From: Wenyingzhuangia sp039768865
Lineage (GTDB): Bacteria; Bacteroidota; Bacteroidia; Flavobacteriales; Flavobacteriaceae
Length of the DNA: 13,837 bases
Strand: one strand, 5' to 3'
Assembly (NCBI RefSeq): GCF_039768865.1
Contig: NZ_JBDMZQ010000164.1
In this document: positions 1 to 7,844 of the stretch, piece by piece
How positions within the stretch are numbered: the first letter of the stretch is position 1
Layout: every line of letters starts with the position of its first letter
Position numbers and translations under genes: made by a program
Notes under the pieces: generated by a model
The model's database searches: none
What the model was told of the DNA's origin: nothing
What the model saw: the letters and a program-made list of their open reading frames with translations, nothing else

Positions 1-1
1 T

Positions 2-865
2 ATTGCTAATACTTACGACAAAGCTTCCATCTTCATGGACTTTGGTACTGCTGGTGCTCAAGATACTTTCTATTTTGACGATGTGATGTTCTCACCTTCA
101 ACACCATCAGGATTAGCACAAATAGACATACCTGTTACTTTCGATGATTCGACTGTCGATTACACGATGACTGATTTTGGTGGTAATGCTTCTATGTTAG
201 TTGTTGATCCTACTAATGCTACTAATAATGTAATGCAAGTGATTAAAACAACAGGAGCTCAAACTTGGGCAGGAACTTCCGTTTGTACTCCTATTGGAAT
301 GGCCTCAGCAGTTCCGTTTACTAATATAGACACCAGAATATCTGTAAGAGTGTGGTCACCCTCTGCGGGACTCCCAATTAGACTAAAAGTAGAGAATGCA
401 GCAAATAATACTCAAACGTGTGAAACTGAAGATACCACTACAGTAGTAGGTTGGAATAATCTCATGTTCGACTTTAACAATCCAGCGCCTGGGACAGCAG
501 CACTAAATACTGCTTTTACATTTAATATGGTTTCTATATTCTTCGACTTTAATACAGCAGGAGCATTAGATACGTTTTACTTTGATGATGTGATTTTTGA
601 ACCAGGAATTAGTAGTATAAACGAATTAGCTCAAACAAAGCTATCGGTTTACCCAAATCCTACTGACAACCAATGGACTGTGACTTCTGAAAACCAAGAA
701 ATCCTTAGTATCGAGGTTTATGATCTCAAAGGTACTTTAGTTTTCACCGCTAATCCAACTACTACAATTGTTGAAATAGATGGAAGTACTTTTAACAAAG
801 GGATGTACATATTAAGAACAACAACTAAAATGGGTGTAGTTACATCTAAAATAGTTAAAAAATAA
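2..865 (+). CDS. T9SS-secreted protein with tandem carbohydrate-binding-like modules (5' truncated)
   Basis: The reading frame is open from the window edge, so the true start lies upstream; the first internal ATG is at 35 and residues are numbered from it. The visible part holds the tail of one module (to about residue 20), one complete module (about 28-190) and a T9SS type A sorting domain (about 203-276) with the typical VYPNPT start and a lysine-rich end (SKIVKK). The two module ends match closely (DTFYFDDV in both), which shows a tandem repeat. The modules are rich in Asp, Asn, Thr and aromatic residues and resemble jelly-roll carbohydrate-binding domains of flavobacterial surface glycan proteins; that resemblance is from memory. 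The protein is inferred to be exported through T9SS and to bind or present polysaccharide at the surface. A catalytic domain could lie in the missing N-terminal part. It precedes a glucanase operon but has its own terminator, so it is probably a separate transcription unit. Confidence 0.8.
   Translation: MANTYDKASIFMDFGTAGAQDTFYFDDVMFSPSTPSGLAQIDIPVTFDDSTVDYTMTDFGGNASMLVVDPTNATNNVMQVIKTTGAQTWAGTSVCTPIGMASAVPFTNIDTRISVRVWSPSAGLPIRLKVENAANNTQTCETEDTTTVVGWNNLMFDFNNPAPGTAALNTAFTFNMVSIFFDFNTAGALDTFYFDDVIFEPGISSINELAQTKLSVYPNPTDNQWTVTSENQEILSIEVYDLKGTLVFTANPTTTIVEIDGSTFNKGMYILRTTTKMGVVTSKIVKK
32..91 (+). repeat. Copy 1 of the module-end repeat
   Basis: This 60-nt segment encodes 20 residues that match the segment at 539-598 at 16 of 20 positions, including DTFYFDDV. 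The match is at protein level with many synonymous differences, so it reflects an old domain duplication and not recent DNA duplication. It marks the end of a module whose beginning lies before the window. Confidence 0.8.
539..598 (+). repeat. Copy 2 of the module-end repeat
   Basis: This is the second copy of the repeat at 32-91. It closes the complete carbohydrate-binding-like module just before the linker to the T9SS sorting domain. Sixteen of 20 encoded residues are identical to copy 1. Confidence 0.8.
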
Positions 866-884
866 ATTTTAACTTACTGATTAA

Positions 885-921
885 ATTGCAGCCAAAGTTT
901 ATTTGGCTGTAATTTTTTTTT
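885..921 (+). terminator. Rho-independent terminator after the T9SS protein gene
   Basis: A 12-bp stem (885-896 with 902-913, including one G-U pair) encloses the 5-nt loop GTTTA and runs into an uninterrupted T tract (913-921). It lies 20 nt after the stop codon of the T9SS protein gene. The GH16 start codon is 18 nt beyond it, so the hairpin probably separates the two transcription units, though some read-through is possible. Confidence 0.85.
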
Positions 922-938
922 GTATAAATGAATAAAGA

Positions 939-1742
939 ATGACACAAAAGAATATATTTTATACATTACTATTAATTACATTGTTTTCGCAATGTAGACA
1001 AAGTGAACCCCTACCTACTAAATATAATTTGGTTTGGTCCGATGATTTTAACGGAAGTGAACTAAATCAAAATAAATGGGAATACATGACTGGAGACGGC
1101 TCAACATATGGAATACCTGGTTGGGGAAATAATGAAGAACAATACTACCGAAAAGAAAATATTTCTATTTCGGGAGGAATACTTAAAATTAAGTCGATTG
1201 CCGAAAATTTTGGAGGAAAAAATTATACCTCTGCCAGAATAAGATCTTTAAATAAGGGAGACTTCAAATATGGTAAAATTGAAGCGTCAATAAGAATGTC
1301 TAATGCTGGAGGTTTATGGCATGCGTTTTGGATGCTTCCATCCAATTCTTCTGAGAGTTGGCCAACAAGTGGAGAAATCGATATTATGGAATTTGTAGGA
1401 AATAGATCAAGTGAGATATTTAATACCATTCACTTTTCAAACCAATTCGGTGGGCATATGCAAATAGGTGAGACCGAACCAATTTTATATGATAACCTTT
1501 TCCATAAATATTCAGTTGAATGGGATAGCAATAAAATAGTTTGGTTTATGGATGATGTAGAAACCTTTAAAGTATTAAGAACAAATTCTAGCATCTCTTC
1601 TACATGGCCTTTTGACGCAGAATTTCATCTCTTGCTAAATACAGCTGTAGGAGGAAATTTGGGTGGAAATGTTAGCTCAAATACAATGCAATCACCTCAA
1701 TTTATGGAAGTAGATTACGTGAAAGTTTATCAAAAAAAATAA
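939..1742 (+). CDS. GH16 family beta-glucanase (laminarinase-like) lipoprotein
   Basis: This is a family 16 glycoside hydrolase, a retaining endo-beta-glucanase. Residues 1-18 form a hydrophobic export signal followed by Cys19 in a lipobox-like context (LFSQC), so a lipid-anchored envelope enzyme is likely. The mature part begins with the usual WSDDFNG segment (about 33-39). It carries the catalytic motif GEIDIME, with Glu146 as predicted nucleophile, Asp148 as helper and Glu151 as acid/base. The one-residue bulge in this motif (ExDxxE) is typical of laminarinase-type GH16 enzymes, and beta-1,3-glucan is therefore the favoured substrate, although agarase- or carrageenase-like activities share the family. 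The 267-residue length fits a single catalytic domain with no accessory module. It is the first gene of a seven-gene co-directional cluster, 18 nt before the next gene. No convincing own promoter was found in the short upstream gap. Confidence 0.92.
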   Translation: MTQKNIFYTLLLITLFSQCRQSEPLPTKYNLVWSDDFNGSELNQNKWEYMTGDGSTYGIPGWGNNEEQYYRKENISISGGILKIKSIAENFGGKNYTSARIRSLNKGDFKYGKIEASIRMSNAGGLWHAFWMLPSNSSESWPTSGEIDIMEFVGNRSSEIFNTIHFSNQFGGHMQIGETEPILYDNLFHKYSVEWDSNKIVWFMDDVETFKVLRTNSSISSTWPFDAEFHLLLNTAVGGNLGGNVSSNTMQSPQFMEVDYVKVYQKK

Positions 1743-1760
1743 TTCCTACACTTTAATAAT

Positions 1761-3023
1761 ATGAAAAAACATCTCTTAATTACATTATCCTTTTTTCTTT
1801 TTTCATTTGGTTTTTCATCCAAAGTTGAAGTAAAACAGCTAGAGGCTGGATTTCAATTGTTAAAAGATGGTAAGCCTTATTTTATAAAAGGAGCAGGTGG
1901 TACAGTAGAACTTGAAAAACTAAAAAATTACGGGGGAAACTCAATAAGAACTTGGGGAATTGATGCAAATACTGATAAAATATTAGATGAGGCACACAAA
2001 TATGGACTTACAGTGACTTTCGGAATTTGGATGGGCCAAGAAAGGCAAGGCTTTGATTACTCAAACGAGAGAGCAGTAAAAGCACAATTAGAACAATTTA
2101 GACAAATAGTGAGAAAATATAAAAATCATCCCGCTATTTTACTTTGGGGAGTAGGTAATGAGATGGACCTAGACTATACTAATTTTGATGTTTGGAAATA
2201 CTTAGAAGAACTAGTTCAAATGATTCACGAAGAAGACCCCAATCATCCAACAATGGCAGTTACGGCTGGGTTAGATGTGGCTGAAATTAAATTAATAAAT
2301 AAGTACACTCCCAGTTTAGATATATTAGGAGTAAACACTTATGGCGATATTTCTTATTTACCGAAAGCCATAAAAGTGTATGGATGGAATAAACCATATA
2401 TAGTTGCAGAATGGGGACCATTTGGATGGTGGGAAGTTGCAAAAACAGAATGGGGAGCATCCATAGAGCAAACGAGTTCGGAAAAGGCAAGAACATACGA
2501 AGTAAGTATGAATGCGATTAATTCAGATAAAGCAAATTGCTTAGGTTCTTATGTTTTTTTATGGGGACAAAAACAAGAACATACCTCTACTTGGTTTGGA
2601 CTTTTTACAGAGGAAGGAGATGAAACAGAAGTGATGGATGTATTGATTCAAAATTGGAGCAACAAAAATCCTAAAAACTACGCTCCCTCGATTAAAAACT
2701 TTAAATTAAATGAAAAGACATCTATAGATAATATAACATTAAATGGGGGTAGTTCAATGATAGCGGAGGTAGAAATCATTGATAAAGACAATGATGAACT
2801 TAACTATGAATGGCTTGTTATACCTGAAAGTACTGATAAAAAAACTGGTGGAGATGCCGAAAAATCACCAAAACCACTCATGGGAGTATTCCATAAAGCA
2901 GATAAAAAAAACCATGTAGTAAATTTTTCTGTATCGCGTAAAGGTGAATATCGACTTTTCCTATTTGTTCATGATGGAAATGGTAATGTTGCAACCGGAA
3001 ATATTGCCTTTAAAATAATATAA
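1761..3023 (+). CDS. Secreted clan GH-A glycoside hydrolase with C-terminal Ig-like domain
   Basis: An N-terminal signal peptide (about residues 1-20) is followed by a TIM-barrel glycosidase domain (about 25-300). The predicted acid/base is Glu134 in WGVGNEMD at the end of strand 4, and the predicted nucleophile is Glu217 in IVAEWGP at the end of strand 7. This is the Asn-Glu plus Glu layout of clan GH-A (GH2, GH5, GH158 and relatives). The barrel looks most like the GH2-type catalytic barrel but lacks the beta-sandwich domains that precede it in true GH2 enzymes, so I do not assign a family. The C-terminal 110 residues (about 308-420) look like a cadherin/PKD-type beta-sandwich, with DKDNDELNYEW and FVHDGNGN segments. 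The position between GH16 and a sugar kinase suggests that it works on oligosaccharides from the same beta-glucan. The exact specificity cannot be read from the sequence. Confidence 0.82.
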   Translation: MKKHLLITLSFFLFSFGFSSKVEVKQLEAGFQLLKDGKPYFIKGAGGTVELEKLKNYGGNSIRTWGIDANTDKILDEAHKYGLTVTFGIWMGQERQGFDYSNERAVKAQLEQFRQIVRKYKNHPAILLWGVGNEMDLDYTNFDVWKYLEELVQMIHEEDPNHPTMAVTAGLDVAEIKLINKYTPSLDILGVNTYGDISYLPKAIKVYGWNKPYIVAEWGPFGWWEVAKTEWGASIEQTSSEKARTYEVSMNAINSDKANCLGSYVFLWGQKQEHTSTWFGLFTEEGDETEVMDVLIQNWSNKNPKNYAPSIKNFKLNEKTSIDNITLNGGSSMIAEVEIIDKDNDELNYEWLVIPESTDKKTGGDAEKSPKPLMGVFHKADKKNHVVNFSVSRKGEYRLFLFVHDGNGNVATGNIAFKII

Positions 3024-3029
3024 CTAAAT

Positions 3030-3881
3030 ATGTATCAATTGATTGCAGATAGCGGGTCTACAAAAACAGACTGGGCTTTAATAAATAATGAGAATAAAGA
3101 AACAATTCGTATTAAAACTATAGGTTTTAATCCTTATTTTCAAGACTCCGAATATATCCACTCTATTTTATCAGAAGCTTTTTCAAGTTTAACAATCGAT
3201 TTTAAAGATGTAAATAAGATCTATTACTACGGTGCTGGATGTTCTACATCTGAAAATAAAGAGATAGTAAAAATAGCTTTGGCTCAACTTTTTTCTAATT
3301 CCACTATAGAAATACACCATGATTTGATTGCAGCAGCTAGAGCAACATTAGGAAAATCGGATGGAATTGCTTGTATCTTGGGAACAGGCTCTAATTCCTG
3401 TGTTTGGAAAAATGAAATGGAAATTGCAAATATAGAGTCTCATGGTTATATCTTGGGTGATGAAGGAAGCGGCTCTCATCTTGGAATTAAATTAATCCAA
3501 TTATACCTTTCAGGAAAATTAAATGAAGAGATAAAAAATCAATTTGATAAGGAATTTAATATCTCGAAAAAAGAGATACTTTACAAAACATATAGAGAAA
3601 AAAATCCTAATGTTTTTCTAGCTAGTTTCGCTAAGTTTTATCAGCAGTTTATAAATGAAACTCAGCTTAGGACTATTATTTTGAATGAGTTTGAAGAGTT
3701 TTTTCAAAAAAGAATAATACCTTACAAAGACTACCAAAAATATGAAGTAGGTTTTATTGGTTCCATCTCATTTTTTTACAAAGAAATTCTACTAGAAATT
3801 GCCAATAAATATTCCATTAAAGTTTCTAAAATTACCAGATGCCCAATCGATGAACTAATTTTATATCATTCGACCAACTAA
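3030..3881 (+). CDS. BadF/BadG-type sugar kinase (N-acetylglucosamine kinase-like), candidate glucokinase
   Basis: This cytoplasmic ATP-dependent sugar kinase belongs to the ASKHA superfamily, in the N-acetylglucosamine kinase/BadF branch. The phosphate-1 loop is ADSGSTKTDWAL (about 6-17) and a second nucleotide-binding loop is GTGSNSC (118-124). A conserved HHDLIAAA segment holds a likely catalytic Asp98, and GDEGSGSHLG lies at 143-152. The length (283) is normal for this bacterial family. Homologues are usually annotated as GlcNAc kinases. Here the gene starts 6 nt after a glucan hydrolase gene and lies 31 nt before zwf, and no other hexokinase gene is present in the operon. The simplest inference is that it converts glucose to glucose-6-phosphate to feed the downstream enzymes. 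GlcNAc or another hexose remains possible as substrate. Confidence 0.85.
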   Translation: MYQLIADSGSTKTDWALINNENKETIRIKTIGFNPYFQDSEYIHSILSEAFSSLTIDFKDVNKIYYYGAGCSTSENKEIVKIALAQLFSNSTIEIHHDLIAAARATLGKSDGIACILGTGSNSCVWKNEMEIANIESHGYILGDEGSGSHLGIKLIQLYLSGKLNEEIKNQFDKEFNISKKEILYKTYREKNPNVFLASFAKFYQQFINETQLRTIILNEFEEFFQKRIIPYKDYQKYEVGFIGSISFFYKEILLEIANKYSIKVSKITRCPIDELILYHSTN

Positions 3882-3912
3882 GAAATAAATATCTTGCATA
3901 ATAACTTAAGTA

Positions 3913-5346
3913 ATGAAAACTAATATTATCATATTTGGTGGTGATGGAGACCTATCACTAAAAAAAATTTTTCCGGCATTATTCAAACGAATTGTTGATA
4001 AACAAATTTCTGAACTTTGTAGAATTACAGTTGTATCAAAATCTGAATACACAACTGACACTTTCTCTGATGTTCTAGAATTAAATTTAAAGAAATACGT
4101 TTCTGATATAACTACTGAACAGTTTTTACTCATTAAACAAATGGTCATTTACCTTCAAGTCGATTTATTAAAAAATGAGGAATATAAATTAATAAGGAAC
4201 TCATTCGAAGAAACAGAGTTTGAACAAACTTTATTTTACTTTTCTACACCTTCAAGTATTTTTGGTGAAATTTCTGAATATTTATATAAAAATGAAATTA
4301 TAACCGACACTTCAAAAGTAATTTTAGAGAAACCGCTTGGTCACGACTTAGATTCTTTTGAGGAATTAAACAAGAATATAAGAACTTACTTTAAGGAAAG
4401 TCAGATTTATAGAATAGATCATTATCTTGGTAAGGAAACTGTACAGAACCTTATGGTTTTAAGATTTGCAAATCATTTGTTCGAACTGGCGTGGAATGGT
4501 CAAAATATAGAAAATATTCAAATAACTGTTGCCGAATCAATTGGAGTTGAATCAAGAAAAGAATTTTATGATAAATACGGTGCCTTAAAAGACATGGTCC
4601 AAAACCATTTATTACAGTTACTTTGTCTTGTTGCAATGGAACCACCTTCCAAAATTAATTCGGACAATGTTAGAAATGAAAAACTAAAAGTATTAAAAGC
4701 ACTTAGACCATTTAATGAAAAAACTGTAGTTAAAAACACGATAAAAGGTCAGTATACTAGAGGAGAAATAAACGGCTTACCGGTATCCTCCTATCAGGAA
4801 GATATAGAAAGATACGACTCCCCTATTGAGACATTTGTTGCTATTAGAACTTATGTGGACAATTGGAGATGGGCAGGGGTTCCATTTTATTTGAGAACAG
4901 GTAAAAGAATGGAAAGTAGATATTCGGAAATTGTAATAAATTTCAAAAAAGTTCCTCACAATTTATTTCCAAATGGAAAAAAAATTGAAAACAATAAGTT
5001 GATTATAAGATTGCAACCCGAAGAAAGAATAGAATTAGTTCAAATGGTAAAAATACCAGGCCCTGGTGGATACCGATACAAGCCAACTTCACTTGAACTA
5101 GATTATGGAGGTTCATTTGATAAAGAATTCCCAGATGCTTATGAACGTTTGTTAATGGATGTAATAAAAGGGAATCAAACATTATTTATGAGAGAAGATG
5201 AATTAAGAGCTTCTTGGATTTGGATAAACTCTGTGACACAAAATTGGGAGAAAAGTGAAATGGAATTAGAACTATATAAAGCTGGAACTCAAGGACCAGG
5301 AGATGAAGTATTATTGCCTGGGCATACCTGGCATGAATCTAACTAA
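3913..5346 (+). CDS. zwf: Glucose-6-phosphate 1-dehydrogenase
   Basis: This enzyme oxidises glucose-6-phosphate to 6-phosphogluconolactone with NAD(P)+. The N-terminal dinucleotide-binding loop is GGDGDLSLKKIFPALF (9-24), which corresponds to the family's GASGDLAxRKLxPAL. EKPLG lies at 139-143, and the active-site signature RIDHYLGKE lies at 168-176 with the catalytic His in DHYLGKE. A conserved RTGKRM segment in the C-terminal domain is also present. At 477 residues it is about the usual length for a bacterial enzyme (around 480-500). It is followed by pgl after 7 nt and then by edd and eda, so it feeds the Entner-Doudoroff pathway here; no gnd gene is seen beside it. The 31-nt gap upstream is the largest inside the cluster and could hide a weak internal promoter, but I saw no good match. 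Confidence 0.96.
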   Translation: MKTNIIIFGGDGDLSLKKIFPALFKRIVDKQISELCRITVVSKSEYTTDTFSDVLELNLKKYVSDITTEQFLLIKQMVIYLQVDLLKNEEYKLIRNSFEETEFEQTLFYFSTPSSIFGEISEYLYKNEIITDTSKVILEKPLGHDLDSFEELNKNIRTYFKESQIYRIDHYLGKETVQNLMVLRFANHLFELAWNGQNIENIQITVAESIGVESRKEFYDKYGALKDMVQNHLLQLLCLVAMEPPSKINSDNVRNEKLKVLKALRPFNEKTVVKNTIKGQYTRGEINGLPVSSYQEDIERYDSPIETFVAIRTYVDNWRWAGVPFYLRTGKRMESRYSEIVINFKKVPHNLFPNGKKIENNKLIIRLQPEERIELVQMVKIPGPGGYRYKPTSLELDYGGSFDKEFPDAYERLLMDVIKGNQTLFMREDELRASWIWINSVTQNWEKSEMELELYKAGTQGPGDEVLLPGHTWHESN

Positions 5347-5353
5347 ACTTAAG

Positions 5354-6037
5354 ATGAATTTAATAAAATTTAAATCAAAAGAAATACTCGAAGACAAGCT
5401 TGTAGCTGATACTGTTTCTATTATCCAGAAACTTCAAAAAAACCAAAACTCTTTGTTTTTATTATTTTCTGGTGGATCAACACCAAAGATTTTTTTACAA
5501 AAACTAAGTAATACAGCAATAAACTGGACAAACATTACAATCAGCTTGGCAGACGAACGACTGGTTGACTCCAAAAGTGAATATTCGAATGGAAAATTTC
5601 TATTTGAAAACCTAATTAATAGAATTAAAAGCGATAAACCAAAATTTCTTCCTTTAGTTCAAGATCCTAAAAATGAAATAAACAACTTGTTGCTATTAAA
5701 CCAAGAGTCTCTTTTTTCAAAAAAACCGGATATAATTTTTCTTGGGATGGGTAATGATGGTCATTTTGCATCTTTATTCCCAAATGATAACAATTCAGAA
5801 ATTGGATTAAACACAAACTATAATGAAATTTTGTTAAATACAAATGCGCCAGTTCATCCTGAAAAAAGAGTTAGTTTTAGTTTAAATCATATAATAAAAT
5901 CAACTCATTTATTTCTTTTTTGTACCGGTGAAGAAAAATTAAATATAATAACCAATACAACACCAAAAGAGGAACTTCCGATATACAATCTTTTGGAATC
6001 AAGAAAAAATGCAATTTCAGTTTATTGGGCACCCTAA
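5354..6037 (+). CDS. pgl: 6-phosphogluconolactonase
   Basis: This enzyme hydrolyses 6-phosphoglucono-1,5-lactone to 6-phosphogluconate. The SugP-isomerase-like fold shows FSGGSTPKIF (38-47), LADERLV (65-71), the signature GMGNDGHFASLFP (131-143) and the C-terminal KRVSFSLNHI segment. I chose the ATG at 5354, 7 nt after the zwf stop. It gives 227 residues, begins the protein directly with its first predicted strand, and avoids overlap. In-frame ATGs at 5333 and 5303 lie inside zwf and would add 7 or 17 residues with no family resemblance. The gene sits between zwf and edd, exactly where its reaction falls in the pathway. Confidence 0.93.
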   Translation: MNLIKFKSKEILEDKLVADTVSIIQKLQKNQNSLFLLFSGGSTPKIFLQKLSNTAINWTNITISLADERLVDSKSEYSNGKFLFENLINRIKSDKPKFLPLVQDPKNEINNLLLLNQESLFSKKPDIIFLGMGNDGHFASLFPNDNNSEIGLNTNYNEILLNTNAPVHPEKRVSFSLNHIIKSTHLFLFCTGEEKLNIITNTTPKEELPIYNLLESRKNAISVYWAP

Positions 6038-6048
6038 TTTGACAATAC

Positions 6049-7842
6049 ATGAACAAAACGATACAACATATAACAGAACGAATAATAAAACGAAGCAAAA
6101 ACTCAAGACTCGAATATCTTGAGCAAATGCAACTAGCAGAGAAAAACCAAAGGTCAAGAGAGATTATGTCTTGCGGGAATTTAGCTCATGCATTTGCAGC
6201 ATGTGATGATAATGCAAAAAACAAATTAACTGGAAATTCCGCATTTAATTTAGCCATCGTTTCAGCATATAACGATATGTTATCGGCCCATAAACCTTAC
6301 GAAAACTATCCTGATCAATTAAGAAAAGCGGCAGAGGAAAATGGAGCTGTGGCCCAATTTGCTGGAGGTGTTCCAGCAATGTGTGATGGTGTTACCCAAG
6401 GCCAAGCAGGAATGGAACTTTCTTTACTTAGCCGAGATATAATAGCAATGTCTACTGTGGTGGCCTTGTCACACAATATGTTTGATGCGACTATTTGTTT
6501 AGGAATTTGCGACAAAATAGTACCCGGTTTATTAATAGGTTCATTAAAATTTGGACACTTGCCTACTATTTTTATTCCTGGAGGCCCTATGGAAACAGGA
6601 ATTTCAAATGAAGAAAAAGCTAAAATCAGGGAAGATTTTGCAAAAGGATTAATAAGTAGAGAAGAATTATTGAAAGGTGAATCGGCAGCTTATCATTCTG
6701 CAGGAACTTGCACATTTTATGGTACCGCTAACAGTAACCAAATGCTAATGGAAATAATGGGACTTCACTTACCAGGTTCTTCATTTGTAAACCCAACCAA
6801 TCCATTGAGAGCTGCACTGACAGCTGAAGCTGTAAAGCAACTTATAGAAATAACTTCAGATTCTCACAAAGTACCTCTATATAAAATAATGGACGAAAAA
6901 ACCATAGTGAATGGAATGATCGGACTATTAGCTACAGGAGGTTCTACAAATCATACTATTCACCTCGTTGCAATCGCTAAAGCTGCTGGAATAATAATAG
7001 ACTGGCAAGATTTCTCAGAATTATCAAAAGTAATTCCATCCATCACAAAAGTTTATCCTAATGGTACGGCAGATATTAATCATTTTCATGCTGCAGGTGG
7101 AATGTCAATCGTTATAAAATCACTACTTGAGAAAAAGCTGTTACATGAAGACGTATGGACAGTAAAAGGGAAAGGTCTCTCACAATATTGTGATGAGCCA
7201 TTTCTAACGGATAATAAAGTTGAATACCGAACTGGACCAAAAGATTCTTTAGACTACTCTGTTATATCGCCTATAGCTCAGCCGTTTGATCCTGAAGGTG
7301 GAATTAGACTTATTGCGGGTAATATGGGTGTTTCTGTCTGCAAAATATCTGCTGTAAATCCTAAAAATCGTTTTGTTGAAGCCCCTGCTATTGTGTTTAA
7401 CGATCAAAACGAATTTGTTTCAGCATTCAACAAAGGTGAATTAAACAAAGATTTTATAGTGGTAATAAGATTTCAAGGACCAAAATCAAATGGAATGCCA
7501 GAATTGCACAAACTAACACCAATGCTTAGCATATTGCAACACAATGGACATAAAGTAGCTCTGGTAACAGACGGACGGATGTCTGGAGCATCAGGAAAAG
7601 TGCCTTCGGCAATACATTTATCACCAGAAGCTAAAGATGGAGGAATTCTTCCTCTTTTGCGAGATGGAGATAAATTAATATTAGATTGCGAAAAAGGAAA
7701 ACTGGAGTGTTTGAATATCGATGAAGTTTTAAAAAGAACACCAGTTGAGGCTCCTGAGATGATACCTGGAACTGGAAGAGAATTATTTAATAAAGTAAGA
7801 AGTTTAATTTCCTCTAGTGAAACTGGAGCGACAATATTTTAA
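6049..7842 (+). CDS. edd: Phosphogluconate dehydratase (Entner-Doudoroff)
   Basis: This iron-sulfur dehydratase of the IlvD/Edd family converts 6-phosphogluconate to 2-keto-3-deoxy-6-phosphogluconate (KDPG). The predicted cluster-binding cysteines are Cys154 (GICDKIVPG) and Cys221 (AGTCTFYGTANSN); Cys112 lies in the conserved MCDGVTQGQAGMELS segment. Further family hallmarks are LPGSSFVNPTNPLR, LATGGSTNHTIHL and the C-terminal DGRMSGASGK. The length of 597 residues and these segments match Edd more closely than dihydroxy-acid dehydratase (about 560 residues). It begins 11 nt after pgl and ends 2 nt before eda, which supports co-translation. A neighbouring KDPG aldolase gene is the strongest contextual evidence for Edd over IlvD. 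Confidence 0.96.
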   Translation: MNKTIQHITERIIKRSKNSRLEYLEQMQLAEKNQRSREIMSCGNLAHAFAACDDNAKNKLTGNSAFNLAIVSAYNDMLSAHKPYENYPDQLRKAAEENGAVAQFAGGVPAMCDGVTQGQAGMELSLLSRDIIAMSTVVALSHNMFDATICLGICDKIVPGLLIGSLKFGHLPTIFIPGGPMETGISNEEKAKIREDFAKGLISREELLKGESAAYHSAGTCTFYGTANSNQMLMEIMGLHLPGSSFVNPTNPLRAALTAEAVKQLIEITSDSHKVPLYKIMDEKTIVNGMIGLLATGGSTNHTIHLVAIAKAAGIIIDWQDFSELSKVIPSITKVYPNGTADINHFHAAGGMSIVIKSLLEKKLLHEDVWTVKGKGLSQYCDEPFLTDNKVEYRTGPKDSLDYSVISPIAQPFDPEGGIRLIAGNMGVSVCKISAVNPKNRFVEAPAIVFNDQNEFVSAFNKGELNKDFIVVIRFQGPKSNGMPELHKLTPMLSILQHNGHKVALVTDGRMSGASGKVPSAIHLSPEAKDGGILPLLRDGDKLILDCEKGKLECLNIDEVLKRTPVEAPEMIPGTGRELFNKVRSLISSSETGATIF

Positions 7843-7844
7843 TT

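Noticed and set aside
5303..5353. Upstream in-frame starts for pgl at 5303 and 5333 that overlap zwf
   Set aside because: The added residues do not resemble the family N-terminus. The ATG at 5354 gives a normal-length protein with a clean 7-nt gap after zwf.
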